The notes beneath the pieces are model-generated. The model was not told the origin of the DNA. It saw nothing but the letters and a program-made list of their open reading frames with translations, and ran no database searches. From Chitinophaga eiseniae (GTDB lineage: Bacteria > Bacteroidota > Bacteroidia > Chitinophagales > Chitinophagaceae): DNA of 64,000 nt. Shown here piece by piece: positions 27,288-36,745 of the stretch; the first letter of the stretch is position 1, and each line of letters starts with the position of its first letter. A program made the translations under genes and the position numbers. Location of the stretch: the NCBI RefSeq assembly GCF_012641265.1, contig NZ_JABAHZ010000001.1, positions 1,054,001 through 1,118,000 of the forward strand, given 5' to 3'.

Positions 27288-28475
27288 ATGTCCACCTTTT
27301 TGTCTGTGATCTTTTGGCTAAGCCTTTTTATAGTATGCTACAGTTATGTAGGATATGGCCTGCTATTATATTTCGTTATACGTGTGAAGCGTTTATTACA
27401 CGGGCATTCACAGCATGGCGACTCATCCTTTATTCCCTCTGTAACTTTTCTTGTTGCCGCCTATAATGAAGAAGATTTTATCGCCGAAAAAATAAAGAAC
27501 AGCCTGGCGATGGACTACCCTGCCGATAAAATCCGTTTCATTTTTGTAACAGACGGATCATCGGATCGCACCAATGAAATAATAGCACAGTATCCACAGG
27601 TAACTTTATTATATCATCCTCAGCGCAAGGGTAAAATGGCCGCTGTCAATCGCGCCATGGAACAGGTACACACTCCCTTTGTGGTACTGTCGGATGCCAA
27701 CACGCTATTGAATCCCAGCGCCGTGTCCCTGCTCATGCAACACTTTGCTGATCCTGCTACCGGCGTAGTGGCCGGAGAAAAAAAGGTGATGCCCACCACC
27801 GGCGGCGCAGAAGCCGAGGGAGAAGGCATGTACTGGAAATATGAGTCCCTGCTCAAAAAATGGGATGCGGAGCTCTACAGTGTCATGGGCGCGGCGGGCG
27901 AACTCATCGCCCTACGTACGGCGCTGTACGAACACCCGGAAGAAGATACGATCCTGGATGACTTTATGATCTCTTTCCGTATCAATATGAAAGGATATAA
28001 AGTGATGTATGAACCAGCAGCCTATGCCATGGAAACTTCTTCTGCCTCCCTTGGAGAAGAATATAAACGTAAAGTAAGGATATCTGCCGGCGGGTTCCAG
28101 TCAATGGGCCGCCTGCTCCCGCTGCTCAACCCTTTCCGCTATCCCAAAATTACGTGGCAATACATTTCCCACCGGGTACTCCGGTGGACCCTGGCCCCCT
28201 TATCGCTGCTCCTGGCCATCATTAGTAACACCTTATTGGTGATCGGTCAGGCAGGCAATATTTATGTTGTGACGTGCATCGCACAAGTCTGCTTCTATGG
28301 AGCTGCGCTCGTAGGTTATCTTCTCGCTAAACGCCAGAAAAAAGTGAAATACTTTTATATCCCATTCTATTTCGTATTTATGAATGTAGCGGTTTACATC
28401 GGTTGCATACGCTATTTCAGGAAGCGACAATCCGCCGTTTGGGAACGGGCGCAAAGAAGTGTAGCCGTGCAGTAA
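27288..28475 (+). CDS. GT2 glycosyltransferase with membrane segments
   Basis: 395 residues. One N-terminal membrane helix (SVIFWLSLFIVCYSYVGYGL), a GT-A domain with SVTFLVAAYNEEDFI, the metal site VVLSDANT (about residue 132) and acceptor-site ILDDFMISFRINMKGYKV, then KRKVRISAGGFQS and three C-terminal membrane helices. This resembles the poly-N-acetylglucosamine/cellulose-type GT2 architecture, with R-x-x-x-G-G in place of QxxRW. It probably adds a sugar on the inner face of the membrane. It has its own strong promoter and is divergent from the operon at 26867. Confidence 0.87.
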   Translation: MSTFLSVIFWLSLFIVCYSYVGYGLLLYFVIRVKRLLHGHSQHGDSSFIPSVTFLVAAYNEEDFIAEKIKNSLAMDYPADKIRFIFVTDGSSDRTNEIIAQYPQVTLLYHPQRKGKMAAVNRAMEQVHTPFVVLSDANTLLNPSAVSLLMQHFADPATGVVAGEKKVMPTTGGAEAEGEGMYWKYESLLKKWDAELYSVMGAAGELIALRTALYEHPEEDTILDDFMISFRINMKGYKVMYEPAAYAMETSSASLGEEYKRKVRISAGGFQSMGRLLPLLNPFRYPKITWQYISHRVLRWTLAPLSLLLAIISNTLLVIGQAGNIYVVTCIAQVCFYGAALVGYLLAKRQKKVKYFYIPFYFVFMNVAVYIGCIRYFRKRQSAVWERAQRSVAVQ

Positions 28476-28867
28476 TTGCCCCCTTTGCTTTTTTTATTCA
28501 CAAGGCAGATGTTCGCGTTTACCAGCCAAAAGACGCCGTTTACCAAAAAAAATATAATATATACGAACAGTTATTTATTTTAGCAGGGAATAAAGGAAAT
28601 TGAATAAAGAGATAGTGTCCTGCTTTTTGAATGGACAGACAATGCAACGACATCAGTGAATAAGTTAATTCCCTGACCACCATTTCCCCTCAGCCTTATC
28701 CTTCGACAAAGCCACCATGCTGACAGACGAGTGTCTGATACAGCCAGTAATTTTTACCATCTCCTCTGAACGAAACGCAATTCCGGTTTCCCGGAGTTTT
28801 AACTGTGACATTTTTATTCCTTCAGTCATGCCGAAAGCTGTAGGATCACGCAATACAATATACTTCT
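28476..28867 (+). other. Leader region of the giant PA14/FN3 esterase gene
   Basis: 392 bp without a gene. It holds a small hairpin (CAGAC 28724-28728 with GTCTG 28733-28737) followed 14 nt later by the 19-nt element at 28751-28769 that recurs before the Wzc gene. No perfect TAnnTTTG box was found here. Confidence 0.5.
28751..28769 (+). repeat. 19-nt leader element, copy 1 (TTTTTACCATCTCCTCTGA)
   Basis: Identical to 34419-34437. Starts exactly 117 nt before the ATG at 28868, the same distance as copy 2 before the ATG at 34536. The intervening 98 nt are not similar between the two. Candidate regulatory site or leader-RNA element. Confidence 0.7.
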
Positions 28868-31800
28868 ATGAATCGAACTTTACACCGCATGCTCCTTATG
28901 ATGCTGCTTGCATTGGGCTTTCTCCACGAAGCCAATGCGCAAACGGCATTAAACCCCAGTGATCCGGTGATCACTTACAACTCTGCCAACCCTCCTGCCA
29001 CTCCGCAGTACGACAAAATCGTAAAATGGGTAAGAACAGTAAGAATGAGCTACAACACCGATTCTTATAAATGTTACATTTATAAGAACATGGCGTTTCG
29101 TCTCAAATTCCCTAAGACCTACGTCCCTGGCACCAATGATGGAAAAAAATATCCCATCTACCTGTTCTTCCATGGTGTAGGAGAAAAAGGAACAATTTAC
29201 GATAACGAATTCCAGTTATTGTGGGGCGGCCAGCTGTGGGCTTCCCGTGTTGACGCCGGTACATTCGATGGTTACCTGATCTATCCCCAAAGCCAGGGCG
29301 GCTATTGGGGGCCCAACGATTACGATAACCTGAAAGAAGTAGTAGATTCTATTGTGGCTTCCTGTAAAGGCGACCCCGATCGTTTATGCGTTAACGGTTT
29401 ATCCGGTGGTGGATGGGGTACCTGGGAGTTTGCATTACGCTATCCCCAGCTGACTGCTTGCTTCCTCCCTATGAGCGCCATGACGCTGGATTATGCCAAT
29501 CACATCAATAGTTATAAATTCACTCCCCTGTGGCTCTTCCAGGGTGGCCAGGACGGTAACCCCGCTCCTTATACTACCAACCAGGTAGCAGCACAAATTG
29601 TGGCGGCAGGTAGTGACTTCAAACTCACTACATATCCAAATGATCCGCATAATACCTGGGTGGACGCCTGGAATGAACCTGACTTTGCGCCATTCATGCT
29701 GAGGGCCAACCGGCTAAATCCCTGGCCCCTGTTTGGATCTACGACCTTCTGTGCCGGGCAGTCGATTACCATTGGTATAGCACCCGGATTCCAGCAATAT
29801 GAATGGCAAAAAGATGGCGTTACCGTTTACACTGGTACAGCCGACTCCCTGGTAGTAACCCTGCCGGGTAGTTATCGTGTTAGGGGACAGTTGCCCACCG
29901 GATGGACCGGATGGTCTCCTACCCCGCTGGTGACAAGTTATAAACCTGCTTCACCGGCACCGGTTATTACTACCTCCCCTGCACTTGCCAGCAATGTATT
30001 ACCTGCCCTCGATGGCAGCACCAGCATTACTATGCAGGTACCTGCCGGCATGACCCAGTATGAATGGATCAATGGCAGTAACCCAACTGTACTCAGCAAC
30101 ACCAATACGCTTACTACGTCTACACCTGGTGCATACGTGGTAAGGGTTACAGCGCCCAATTATTGCATAGGCACCTATTCCGACACCTTCCGGGTGGTGA
30201 ATGCCACCGGTATCAACGGTCCGGACCCAATTGGCAGCCTCGTAGTAAGCAGCTTCACCAAAACGTCTATTTCCCTGTCCTGGACAGAGAATCCGACCCC
30301 TGCTTTCAATGAAAAATACTTTGAAATATACAGAGCTACCCAAAGCGGTGGGCCATATATTTTAGTTGGCAAGAACAACTCAGGTGTGGTGACTTTCACT
30401 GACGTGAACCTTATACCTGGTACCAACTACTTCTATAAAGTACGTCCGGTTAATGATAACGCAGCCGGGCCTGTGTCTGCTGAAGTTAAAGGAACAACTG
30501 TTGCAGATAGTTCCGCTCCTTCTGCCCCTCCATCATTAGCCATTAGCAGTTATACCAATAACCAGGTGGTATTAACCTGGCTTGCCGCCACAGATGATGC
30601 GGGTATTGCCGGTTATGACGTGTATGCCAACGGCGTACTGAAAATGTCTGTCGGCAATGTATTAACCGCCACTGTTACCGGTCTGACCGATGGCACCCTG
30701 TACAACTTCTATGTGAAAGCAAAAGACCTGTCGGGTAAAACATCTACGCCAAGTAACCAGGTAACAGTTAGAACTAAAAAGGCAAACCTGTCTTACAAGT
30801 TCTATAATGGTAGCTATACCAGCTTACCTAACTTCAGCACGCTGACACCAGCTCAAACAGGTAAGGCCTATGTCCCGGATCTGTCCATAGTACCGGCTGG
30901 CACTACCACCAATTATGCGATCATGTGGACTGGTTACATCCGTATCCCGGTTACCGGTACCTATACGTTTGAAACCTATTCAGACGATGGCAGCAAGCTG
31001 TATTTCAATAAAACATATTCCTACCTGGCCACTGCTACTGTCAATAATGACGGTTCACACGGCGCCACCTATGCTTCAGGTACCGTAACTGTCAATGCAG
31101 GTGTATACCCCATTACCGTTACCTACTTCCAGGGCGGCGGTGGCTCTGCCATGAACGTGTACTGGACCAGCACTGCTGCCGGTATTACTACCCGTACACT
31201 GATTCCGGATGTTGCTTTCGTGGATACTTCCGTGGTAAATGGCAGCGCACCTGCAGCGCCATCTAACCTGGCAGTTACTGTCAATAATTACAGTAAGCTC
31301 AACCTGACCTGGAAAGATAACAGTACCAATGAAACAGGCTTCGAAATTTACAGAAGCACCAGCAGCTCCGGCACCTACAATATCGTAGCTACTACCGCAG
31401 CTTCAGCTATTGCATATACCGATACTGCACTTAACGCCAGCACCACTTATTATTATAAAATAAGAGCCATTGGTCAGTATGGCGAATCTGCCTATACTAC
31501 CGTGGCCAGCGCTACTACTGCGGCGAAACCATTGCCGCCAACAGCGCCTTCTAACCTCGTTTTACAGGCATTGTCTACTTCCGTGGTGAAACTCACCTGG
31601 ACTGATACCACCACCATTGAAACAGGTTATGAAGTACAACGTTCACTGGCCGACAGCCTGCATTTCAGCTCCTTTAAAACACTGGGCGCCTTCGCTTCCA
31701 GCCAGGGAACCTACTCTGACTCTACGTTAGCAGCTAATACAGTTGTATACTATAAAGTAAGGGCCTTCGGAGAAGGTGGTTACTCCGCATTCACTGCGGC

Positions 31801-34144
31801 TGCAGGCACCAAATCGCTGAATAATCCGCCTAAGATGGCGCCTATCAGCAGCCAGACTATCCGCTATGGTACTACGCAGTCCATACCGGTAAGCGCTACG
31901 GATGCAGATAACGATCCGATTACTTTCAGTCTCTATAATGCACCTGCCTTTGTATCCCTGCAGCAAAATGCGGGCGTTACCTCCCTGTACCTGGCGCCTA
32001 CGGCGGCACAACAGGGTACCTACAACGGTATCGGCGTAATTGCAGCAGATAACAACGGTGGTAAAGACACTGCCCTCTTCAACCTGGTAGTGAACGACAA
32101 CTATCCGCCGGTGATTGATTCAGTAGCCGGATGGAGCGTCAATGAAGGCACTACCACCACTGTGAAGGTATCCCTGCATGACCTGAACCCGGGTAATACC
32201 TTTACCTGGACAGCCCTGCAATTGCCGGCCTTTGCCAGCATAGTAAGCGCCAACGACACCTGCCTCCTGACTTTAGCGCCAGGATACAGCGATGCGGGCA
32301 CCTATGTGGTAAAACTGCAGGCAGCGGATAATGCCGGTGGTATCGACGTACGCAGCTTTACACTTACGGTAGTAGACAGGCCTACGCCGAACTATAAGCT
32401 GTTCCTCAACTTCAAACTCAACAACAACGTAGCTGCACCGTGGAACAATATCTTCGGTACTACTACCACCAACCTGAAAGATGATGGTGGCCGGGTAACC
32501 AGTGCCGGTCTTACTTTCGATGAAAGTTGGTGGGCAGCAGGTACAGAAGGTGCTGTTACCGGTAACAACAGCGGTGTATATCCTGATTCCGTGCTGGCAG
32601 AATACCTGTATTTCGGTTCTCTGCCTGGATTCTTCACCGGTGCACCTTCCATGCACGGTCATATTACCGGCCTGGAAACAAACAGGACTTACACCGTGAA
32701 GTTCATCTGCGACAGTAAATGGTGGGCGCCTCAACCAGACAATGGTAGTACACAATACACCATCAATGGTGTTAGCCAAACACTGCGTGCGCAAAACAAT
32801 ACCAGCAATCTCGCTGTATTCCAAAACGTATCGGCAGATGCCAATGGTGAAATCAAATTCACGCTCAGCATCCCTGCTGGCGGCCAGGTAGGCTACCTGA
32901 ATGCCATGGAAATTGATGCCGGCGGCGTAGGCGATACTACCGTAACAACTAACCATCCACCGGTATTAACTGATATCAGCAACCAGACACTGGATGCAGG
33001 TACTACCCTCAGCGTGCCGGTAGTGGCCAGCGATCCGGATGGTAACCCGATCAGCTATAGCATGGTTAACCAGCCATCTTTCGTAACGCTGGTACAGTCA
33101 GGTGGTAGTGAATCCCTGTCTATTGCACCTCCAATGGGTACCTCAGGCACCTTTAACAATGTCCAGGTGATTGCCAGGGATTCTTATGGCGCCGCAGATA
33201 CCACTACGTTCAGCATTACAGTGAATACGCCAGCTGGTTCAAGCGGCAGCTACAAGCTGTACCTGAACTTTAAACTCAACAACACGGCTCCGGCTCCATG
33301 GAATAACCTTGCCAACGGCACTGTATCCGGCCTGAAAAATGACCAGGGCCAGACGACTACCGTAGGAATGAGATTCGACGAAAGCTGGTGGGCTGCCGGC
33401 GTAGAAGGTGCAACTACCGGTAACAACAGCGGTGTTTATCCTGATGTGGTACTCCAGGAATACCTGTACTTCGGATCACTGCCAGGCTTCTTTAACGGCG
33501 CCCCGGTAATGCACGGACACCTGACCGGTTTAAGCGCGAATACTACTTATACCATCAAATTCCTGTCAGACAGTAAATGGTGGGCGCCGCAACCAGACAA
33601 TGGCAGCACCCAGTTTACGATCAACGGCGTCAGCAAAACGCTGTATGCACAAAACAATACCACCACTACTGCCGACTTCGCCAACCTGACAGCAGATGCC
33701 AATGGTGAAATTGCCTTCACCCTCAGCATCCCGGCAGGCGGCCAGGTAGGCTACCTGAATGCCATGGAAATTGATGCCACCTCCAATGTCCAGACCTTAA
33801 ACACTGCAAAGACAATGGTGGCAGATGTAACGAACCATCAGCTTGCCCTGACATCAGACGGTGCTAATAAAGGCAGTATCCAGGCCAATATCTATCCAAA
33901 TCCATATGTAGATAACCTGGCCATAGATATGACCTTACGGAAGTCAGCGCCTGTGATGATGATAGAAATTACTGACCTCAGCGGTAAACGCCTCTATACA
34001 GAAACCCGGAAGGAAGTACCGCAAGGTAAGAACCTCATCCGGATCAACACCAGGAGCAGTATCAGCTTACCAGGTATTTATATTCTGAAGATGACTACTT
34101 CGACCGGCGAAACCAAGAGCGTTAAACTTGTCAAGGGAAATTGA
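28868..34144 (+). CDS. Giant secreted esterase - FN3 - PA14 - duplicated-module protein with T9SS sorting domain
   Basis: 1758 residues. A signal peptide (MLLMMLLALGFLHEANA) precedes a serine-esterase domain at about 30-280 with GLSGGGWG, an acidic residue in FQGGQDGNP and His in NDPHNTWVDAW. Next come Ig-like sequences, fibronectin-III domains (about 450-545, 548-640, 790-880, 885-985), a PA14-like domain with TYTFETYSDDGSKLYFN (about 640-790), cadherin/Ig-like units, and two copies of a 176-residue module (1176-1351, 1462-1637). It ends in a T9SS domain (IYPNPYVDNLAI to KSVKLVKGN). PA14 and FN3 domains suggest carbohydrate binding. It is secreted to the surface or matrix; a role in processing or anchoring EPS is inferred from position and from its relatives at 12254 and 40130. 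Confidence 0.85.
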   Translation: MNRTLHRMLLMMLLALGFLHEANAQTALNPSDPVITYNSANPPATPQYDKIVKWVRTVRMSYNTDSYKCYIYKNMAFRLKFPKTYVPGTNDGKKYPIYLFFHGVGEKGTIYDNEFQLLWGGQLWASRVDAGTFDGYLIYPQSQGGYWGPNDYDNLKEVVDSIVASCKGDPDRLCVNGLSGGGWGTWEFALRYPQLTACFLPMSAMTLDYANHINSYKFTPLWLFQGGQDGNPAPYTTNQVAAQIVAAGSDFKLTTYPNDPHNTWVDAWNEPDFAPFMLRANRLNPWPLFGSTTFCAGQSITIGIAPGFQQYEWQKDGVTVYTGTADSLVVTLPGSYRVRGQLPTGWTGWSPTPLVTSYKPASPAPVITTSPALASNVLPALDGSTSITMQVPAGMTQYEWINGSNPTVLSNTNTLTTSTPGAYVVRVTAPNYCIGTYSDTFRVVNATGINGPDPIGSLVVSSFTKTSISLSWTENPTPAFNEKYFEIYRATQSGGPYILVGKNNSGVVTFTDVNLIPGTNYFYKVRPVNDNAAGPVSAEVKGTTVADSSAPSAPPSLAISSYTNNQVVLTWLAATDDAGIAGYDVYANGVLKMSVGNVLTATVTGLTDGTLYNFYVKAKDLSGKTSTPSNQVTVRTKKANLSYKFYNGSYTSLPNFSTLTPAQTGKAYVPDLSIVPAGTTTNYAIMWTGYIRIPVTGTYTFETYSDDGSKLYFNKTYSYLATATVNNDGSHGATYASGTVTVNAGVYPITVTYFQGGGGSAMNVYWTSTAAGITTRTLIPDVAFVDTSVVNGSAPAAPSNLAVTVNNYSKLNLTWKDNSTNETGFEIYRSTSSSGTYNIVATTAASAIAYTDTALNASTTYYYKIRAIGQYGESAYTTVASATTAAKPLPPTAPSNLVLQALSTSVVKLTWTDTTTIETGYEVQRSLADSLHFSSFKTLGAFASSQGTYSDSTLAANTVVYYKVRAFGEGGYSAFTAAAGTKSLNNPPKMAPISSQTIRYGTTQSIPVSATDADNDPITFSLYNAPAFVSLQQNAGVTSLYLAPTAAQQGTYNGIGVIAADNNGGKDTALFNLVVNDNYPPVIDSVAGWSVNEGTTTTVKVSLHDLNPGNTFTWTALQLPAFASIVSANDTCLLTLAPGYSDAGTYVVKLQAADNAGGIDVRSFTLTVVDRPTPNYKLFLNFKLNNNVAAPWNNIFGTTTTNLKDDGGRVTSAGLTFDESWWAAGTEGAVTGNNSGVYPDSVLAEYLYFGSLPGFFTGAPSMHGHITGLETNRTYTVKFICDSKWWAPQPDNGSTQYTINGVSQTLRAQNNTSNLAVFQNVSADANGEIKFTLSIPAGGQVGYLNAMEIDAGGVGDTTVTTNHPPVLTDISNQTLDAGTTLSVPVVASDPDGNPISYSMVNQPSFVTLVQSGGSESLSIAPPMGTSGTFNNVQVIARDSYGAADTTTFSITVNTPAGSSGSYKLYLNFKLNNTAPAPWNNLANGTVSGLKNDQGQTTTVGMRFDESWWAAGVEGATTGNNSGVYPDVVLQEYLYFGSLPGFFNGAPVMHGHLTGLSANTTYTIKFLSDSKWWAPQPDNGSTQFTINGVSKTLYAQNNTTTTADFANLTADANGEIAFTLSIPAGGQVGYLNAMEIDATSNVQTLNTAKTMVADVTNHQLALTSDGANKGSIQANIYPNPYVDNLAIDMTLRKSAPVMMIEITDLSGKRLYTETRKEVPQGKNLIRINTRSSISLPGIYILKMTTSTGETKSVKLVKGN
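32393..32920 (+). repeat. Duplicated 176-residue module, copy 1
   Basis: 528 bp encoding a module that begins YKLFLNFKLNN and ends GYLNAMEIDA; it aligns without gaps to copy 2 at 33251-33778. Conserved features are FDESWWAAG, EYLYFGSLPGFF, DSKWWAPQPDNGSTQ and IPAGGQVGYLNAMEID. Beta-rich with many exposed Trp, so possibly carbohydrate-binding. I do not recognise it as a named family. Confidence 0.9.
33251..33778 (+). repeat. Duplicated 176-residue module, copy 2
   Basis: 528 bp, same length as copy 1 and separated from it by a 330-bp cadherin-like unit. Strong protein identity throughout, with synonymous differences, so the duplication is not very recent. Confidence 0.9.
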
Positions 34145-34174
34145 GTTGTAACTGAATGATTATGATCAAAGTAG

Positions 34175-34202
34175 AACCGCTCCGAAATTTTCGGGGCGGT
34201 TT
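34175..34202 (+). terminator. Intrinsic terminator after the giant esterase gene
   Basis: Stem AACCGCtCCGAAA with TTTCGGgGCGGTT followed by TTCTTTT. Lies 31 bp after the stop at 34144. Confidence 0.8.
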
Positions 34203-34299
34203 TCTTTTAGTTAAATTTGCGTTACCCCCCAAACTTCAGCGATAACCAACTAAAATTTATGTTTCGCTTAAAAATAAAGTGTCTTTTAATATAATCTTT

Positions 34300-34307
34300 T
34301 ACCTTTG
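34300..34307 (+). promoter_or_regulatory. Candidate -7 promoter box for the Wzc-like operon
   Basis: TACCTTTG matches TAnnTTTG exactly; no TTTG at the -33 spacing. If used, the transcript would have a leader of about 230 nt that includes the 19-nt element. A second match, TAAATTTG, is at 34212-34219. Confidence 0.4.
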
Positions 34308-34418
34308 ACTCATAACCGGATATACCAGGATACTTATGTTCTCCCGGATATCTCCCCCATAACCTCATCCTCGATAAAACCAGAATTTGAAGGGCAATAA
34401 GCCCAACATTAGTTAGAT

Positions 34419-34437
34419 TTTTTACCATCTCCTCTGA
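34419..34437 (+). repeat. 19-nt leader element, copy 2 (TTTTTACCATCTCCTCTGA)
   Basis: Identical to 28751-28769 and at the same 117-nt distance from its start codon. A short hairpin ends 15 nt upstream of it, as in copy 1 (14 nt). Confidence 0.7.
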
Positions 34438-34535
34438 CACTCCAGTATCTGCGCCGGGACAGGACTTCTATACATGTATATCCATGCTCCTCCTCTGCGT
34501 ATTACAGTAAATTTTAGCAAAAGGAAAAATTATAT

Positions 34536-36722
34536 ATGGACATCGTGTATTTCATAAAGGCGTTACTCAAAAAGAAATGGTGGATACTGCTCAGCACCAT
34601 CGCTGCAGTGGCTGCAGCCTTTGCCTTTACCATCGGTAAACCCAAATTATACGCATCCACCGCCCAAATGGCGACCGGATACACTACCAACGAGCAGATT
34701 AAATTAAGAGATGAAAATGTTAACCTGTTTGAGGCAGACGTTAAATTTGATAACGTCATAGAAAATATTAATTCGCCACTCGTTACCGGGCTGTTGTCCT
34801 GTAACCTGATGCTGCATGATCTCACCAGCAATAAACCTTTCCGTCAGCTTACAGAACAGGAGCTGAAAAAACCGGTATACCTCTCGGCCAATAAAGAAGA
34901 AATTGCCCGGGTATGCCGCCAGAAAATTGATTCCCTGCAGATACTCTCCTCTTCCGTTCCAGAAGAAAGGAGGATCCTTGAGTTTATGAAACTCTATAAA
35001 TACGATTATGAGAGCATCCGTAAAATGATGCTGGTAGGACGCCTTCAGCGTACAGACTATATCAACATCATTTGCTATTCAGAAAATCCGGAGTTGTCTG
35101 CCTACGCGGTAAATACACTCTATAAAGAATTTATCCGCTTTTATCGCAGCTCCCGTTCCGAACGCTCTGTAGAAAACGTAGAAACATTTGAAGCGCTGGT
35201 AGAACAGAAAAAACGGGAACTGGATCAGAAAGTAGAAGCACTCAGGGGATATAAAACTGCCCAGGGTGTGTTGAACGTAGAAACAGCCAGTGGCAACGAG
35301 TGGGACCTGATCAAACAATTTGAAAAATCCCTCTCCGATGAAAGGGCTAACTACAACAACCTGCAGGCTTCTCTCAATAACATCAGCATGCAATTAGCCC
35401 AGGCCAATAGTGGCAAGCCTGCCTATTCCAACTCAAATGCCGAAATCATTTCGCTGAGAAGACAAATCAACGACCTGAATGATCAATATGTGAACGGCGG
35501 CTCTACCGACAATGCGCTGGCCGATAAAATAAAAACACAGCGCGCCCGCCTGCAAAAAGCCATGCTGGATGCTTCTACCCCTTCCGGTAAAGTAAGCAGC
35601 AAAGAAGAATTACTGCAGAGCAAGGAAGCACTGGAAGCACAGGTAAGCGCCTCCAGGCTGAACATCAGCGCCCTGGAGAATAAAATCCGTAACCTGCGCT
35701 CCTCTGTTGGTTCCTACGCCAATAAAGAAGCTACCGTTACCTCACTGCAACAGGAAGTTACCCTGGCACAGGAAGAATATAATAAACTGAAAGAAAAATT
35801 GGGATCTGCCCTGGACAACCGCAACGTACCACAGGATAACTTCCGCCAAACACTAATAGGACAACCTGCCTTTACACCGGAATCGTCCAAACGCCTGGTG
35901 ATCATGGGTATGTCTGGTATGGCCGTTTTCATGATTGCCTGTATCAGTATCCTGTTCAAAGAGTTTATGGATAACTCCCTGAAATCTCCTTCCATTTTCA
36001 ACCGCACTTCCGATTTGAAGCTCATTGCTACCATCAACCACGCTAACCTGCAGCGCTATAAACTGCTGGAAATATTACAACGGAAAGCAGATGAATCGCA
36101 ATGGCTGAAAAGACAAAATATTTTCCGCGAGTTGCTGCGCAAACTCCGGTATGAGCTGGAAAGCAGCGGCCGCAAGGTATTCCTGTTTACCAGTACAGAA
36201 CCCCAGCAGGGTAAAACCACCCTGCTGCAGGCAGTGGCCTATAGCCTGAGCCTGAGCAACAAAAAAGTATTGGTGATCGACACCAACTTCTGTAACAATG
36301 ATCTGAGCGTACAGATGGAAGCCAAGCCTACACTGGAGTTCTTTTCTGTACCCCCTGCTGAATTCAGCATCGAAAAAGTGAAAGCGATTGTGACAACATA
36401 TGAAGCGCCAGGTATTGAAGTGATTGGCTGCCGGGGTGGTGATTATACCCCTTCCGAAATTTTGCCTCCCAATCACCTGCTCAACTACCTGCCAGAGCTC
36501 AAGCAATATTACGATTACATCTTAATGGAAGGTGCACCACTGAACGATTTCACCGACAGCCGTGAGTTATCTGTATATGCAGAAGGAGTGATCGCCATCT
36601 TTTCTTCTCACTTAAAAATGAAACAAATAGACCGGGAATCATCCGAATTCCTGGAATCGCTCGGCGACAAGTTCCTGGGAGCTGTCTTGAATAACGTTAA
36701 GGAGGATTACATAGAATTGTAA
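34536..36722 (+). CDS. Wzc-like polysaccharide co-polymerase with a BY-kinase-type domain
   Basis: 728 residues. An N-terminal membrane segment (KKKWWILLSTIAAVAAAFAF), a long periplasmic part with coiled coil (about 200-430), a second membrane segment (LVIMGMSGMAVFMIACISIL, about 455-474) and a cytoplasmic P-loop domain. Walker A is TSTEPQQGKTT (about 551-561), Walker A-prime is VLVIDTNF, but the Walker B strand reads YDYILMEGAPL, with Glu where Asp is usual. The C-terminus lacks the tyrosine cluster seen in autokinases. It controls chain length and export of the polymer; kinase activity is doubtful. It heads the seven-gene run to 41845. Confidence 0.9.
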   Translation: MDIVYFIKALLKKKWWILLSTIAAVAAAFAFTIGKPKLYASTAQMATGYTTNEQIKLRDENVNLFEADVKFDNVIENINSPLVTGLLSCNLMLHDLTSNKPFRQLTEQELKKPVYLSANKEEIARVCRQKIDSLQILSSSVPEERRILEFMKLYKYDYESIRKMMLVGRLQRTDYINIICYSENPELSAYAVNTLYKEFIRFYRSSRSERSVENVETFEALVEQKKRELDQKVEALRGYKTAQGVLNVETASGNEWDLIKQFEKSLSDERANYNNLQASLNNISMQLAQANSGKPAYSNSNAEIISLRRQINDLNDQYVNGGSTDNALADKIKTQRARLQKAMLDASTPSGKVSSKEELLQSKEALEAQVSASRLNISALENKIRNLRSSVGSYANKEATVTSLQQEVTLAQEEYNKLKEKLGSALDNRNVPQDNFRQTLIGQPAFTPESSKRLVIMGMSGMAVFMIACISILFKEFMDNSLKSPSIFNRTSDLKLIATINHANLQRYKLLEILQRKADESQWLKRQNIFRELLRKLRYELESSGRKVFLFTSTEPQQGKTTLLQAVAYSLSLSNKKVLVIDTNFCNNDLSVQMEAKPTLEFFSVPPAEFSIEKVKAIVTTYEAPGIEVIGCRGGDYTPSEILPPNHLLNYLPELKQYYDYILMEGAPLNDFTDSRELSVYAEGVIAIFSSHLKMKQIDRESSEFLESLGDKFLGAVLNNVKEDYIEL

Positions 36723-36745
36723 ACTTCTCTAAAATTAAAGGTCCT

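Larger units (their letters stand above)
34203..34535 (+). other. Leader region of the Wzc-like operon
   Basis: About 330 bp without a gene. It contains a candidate -7 box at 34300-34307, a small hairpin (GGGC 34392-34395 with GCCC 34401-34404), the 19-nt element at 34419-34437, and an imperfect echo of it at 34482-34497 (CCATGCTCCTCCTCTG). The purine-rich AAAAGGAAAAA just before the ATG is a plausible ribosome-binding site. Confidence 0.5.

Noticed and set aside
32273..32956. A 227-codon minus-strand open frame
   Set aside because: Antisense to the giant esterase gene, no recognisable feature and opposite to a well-supported duplicated module.
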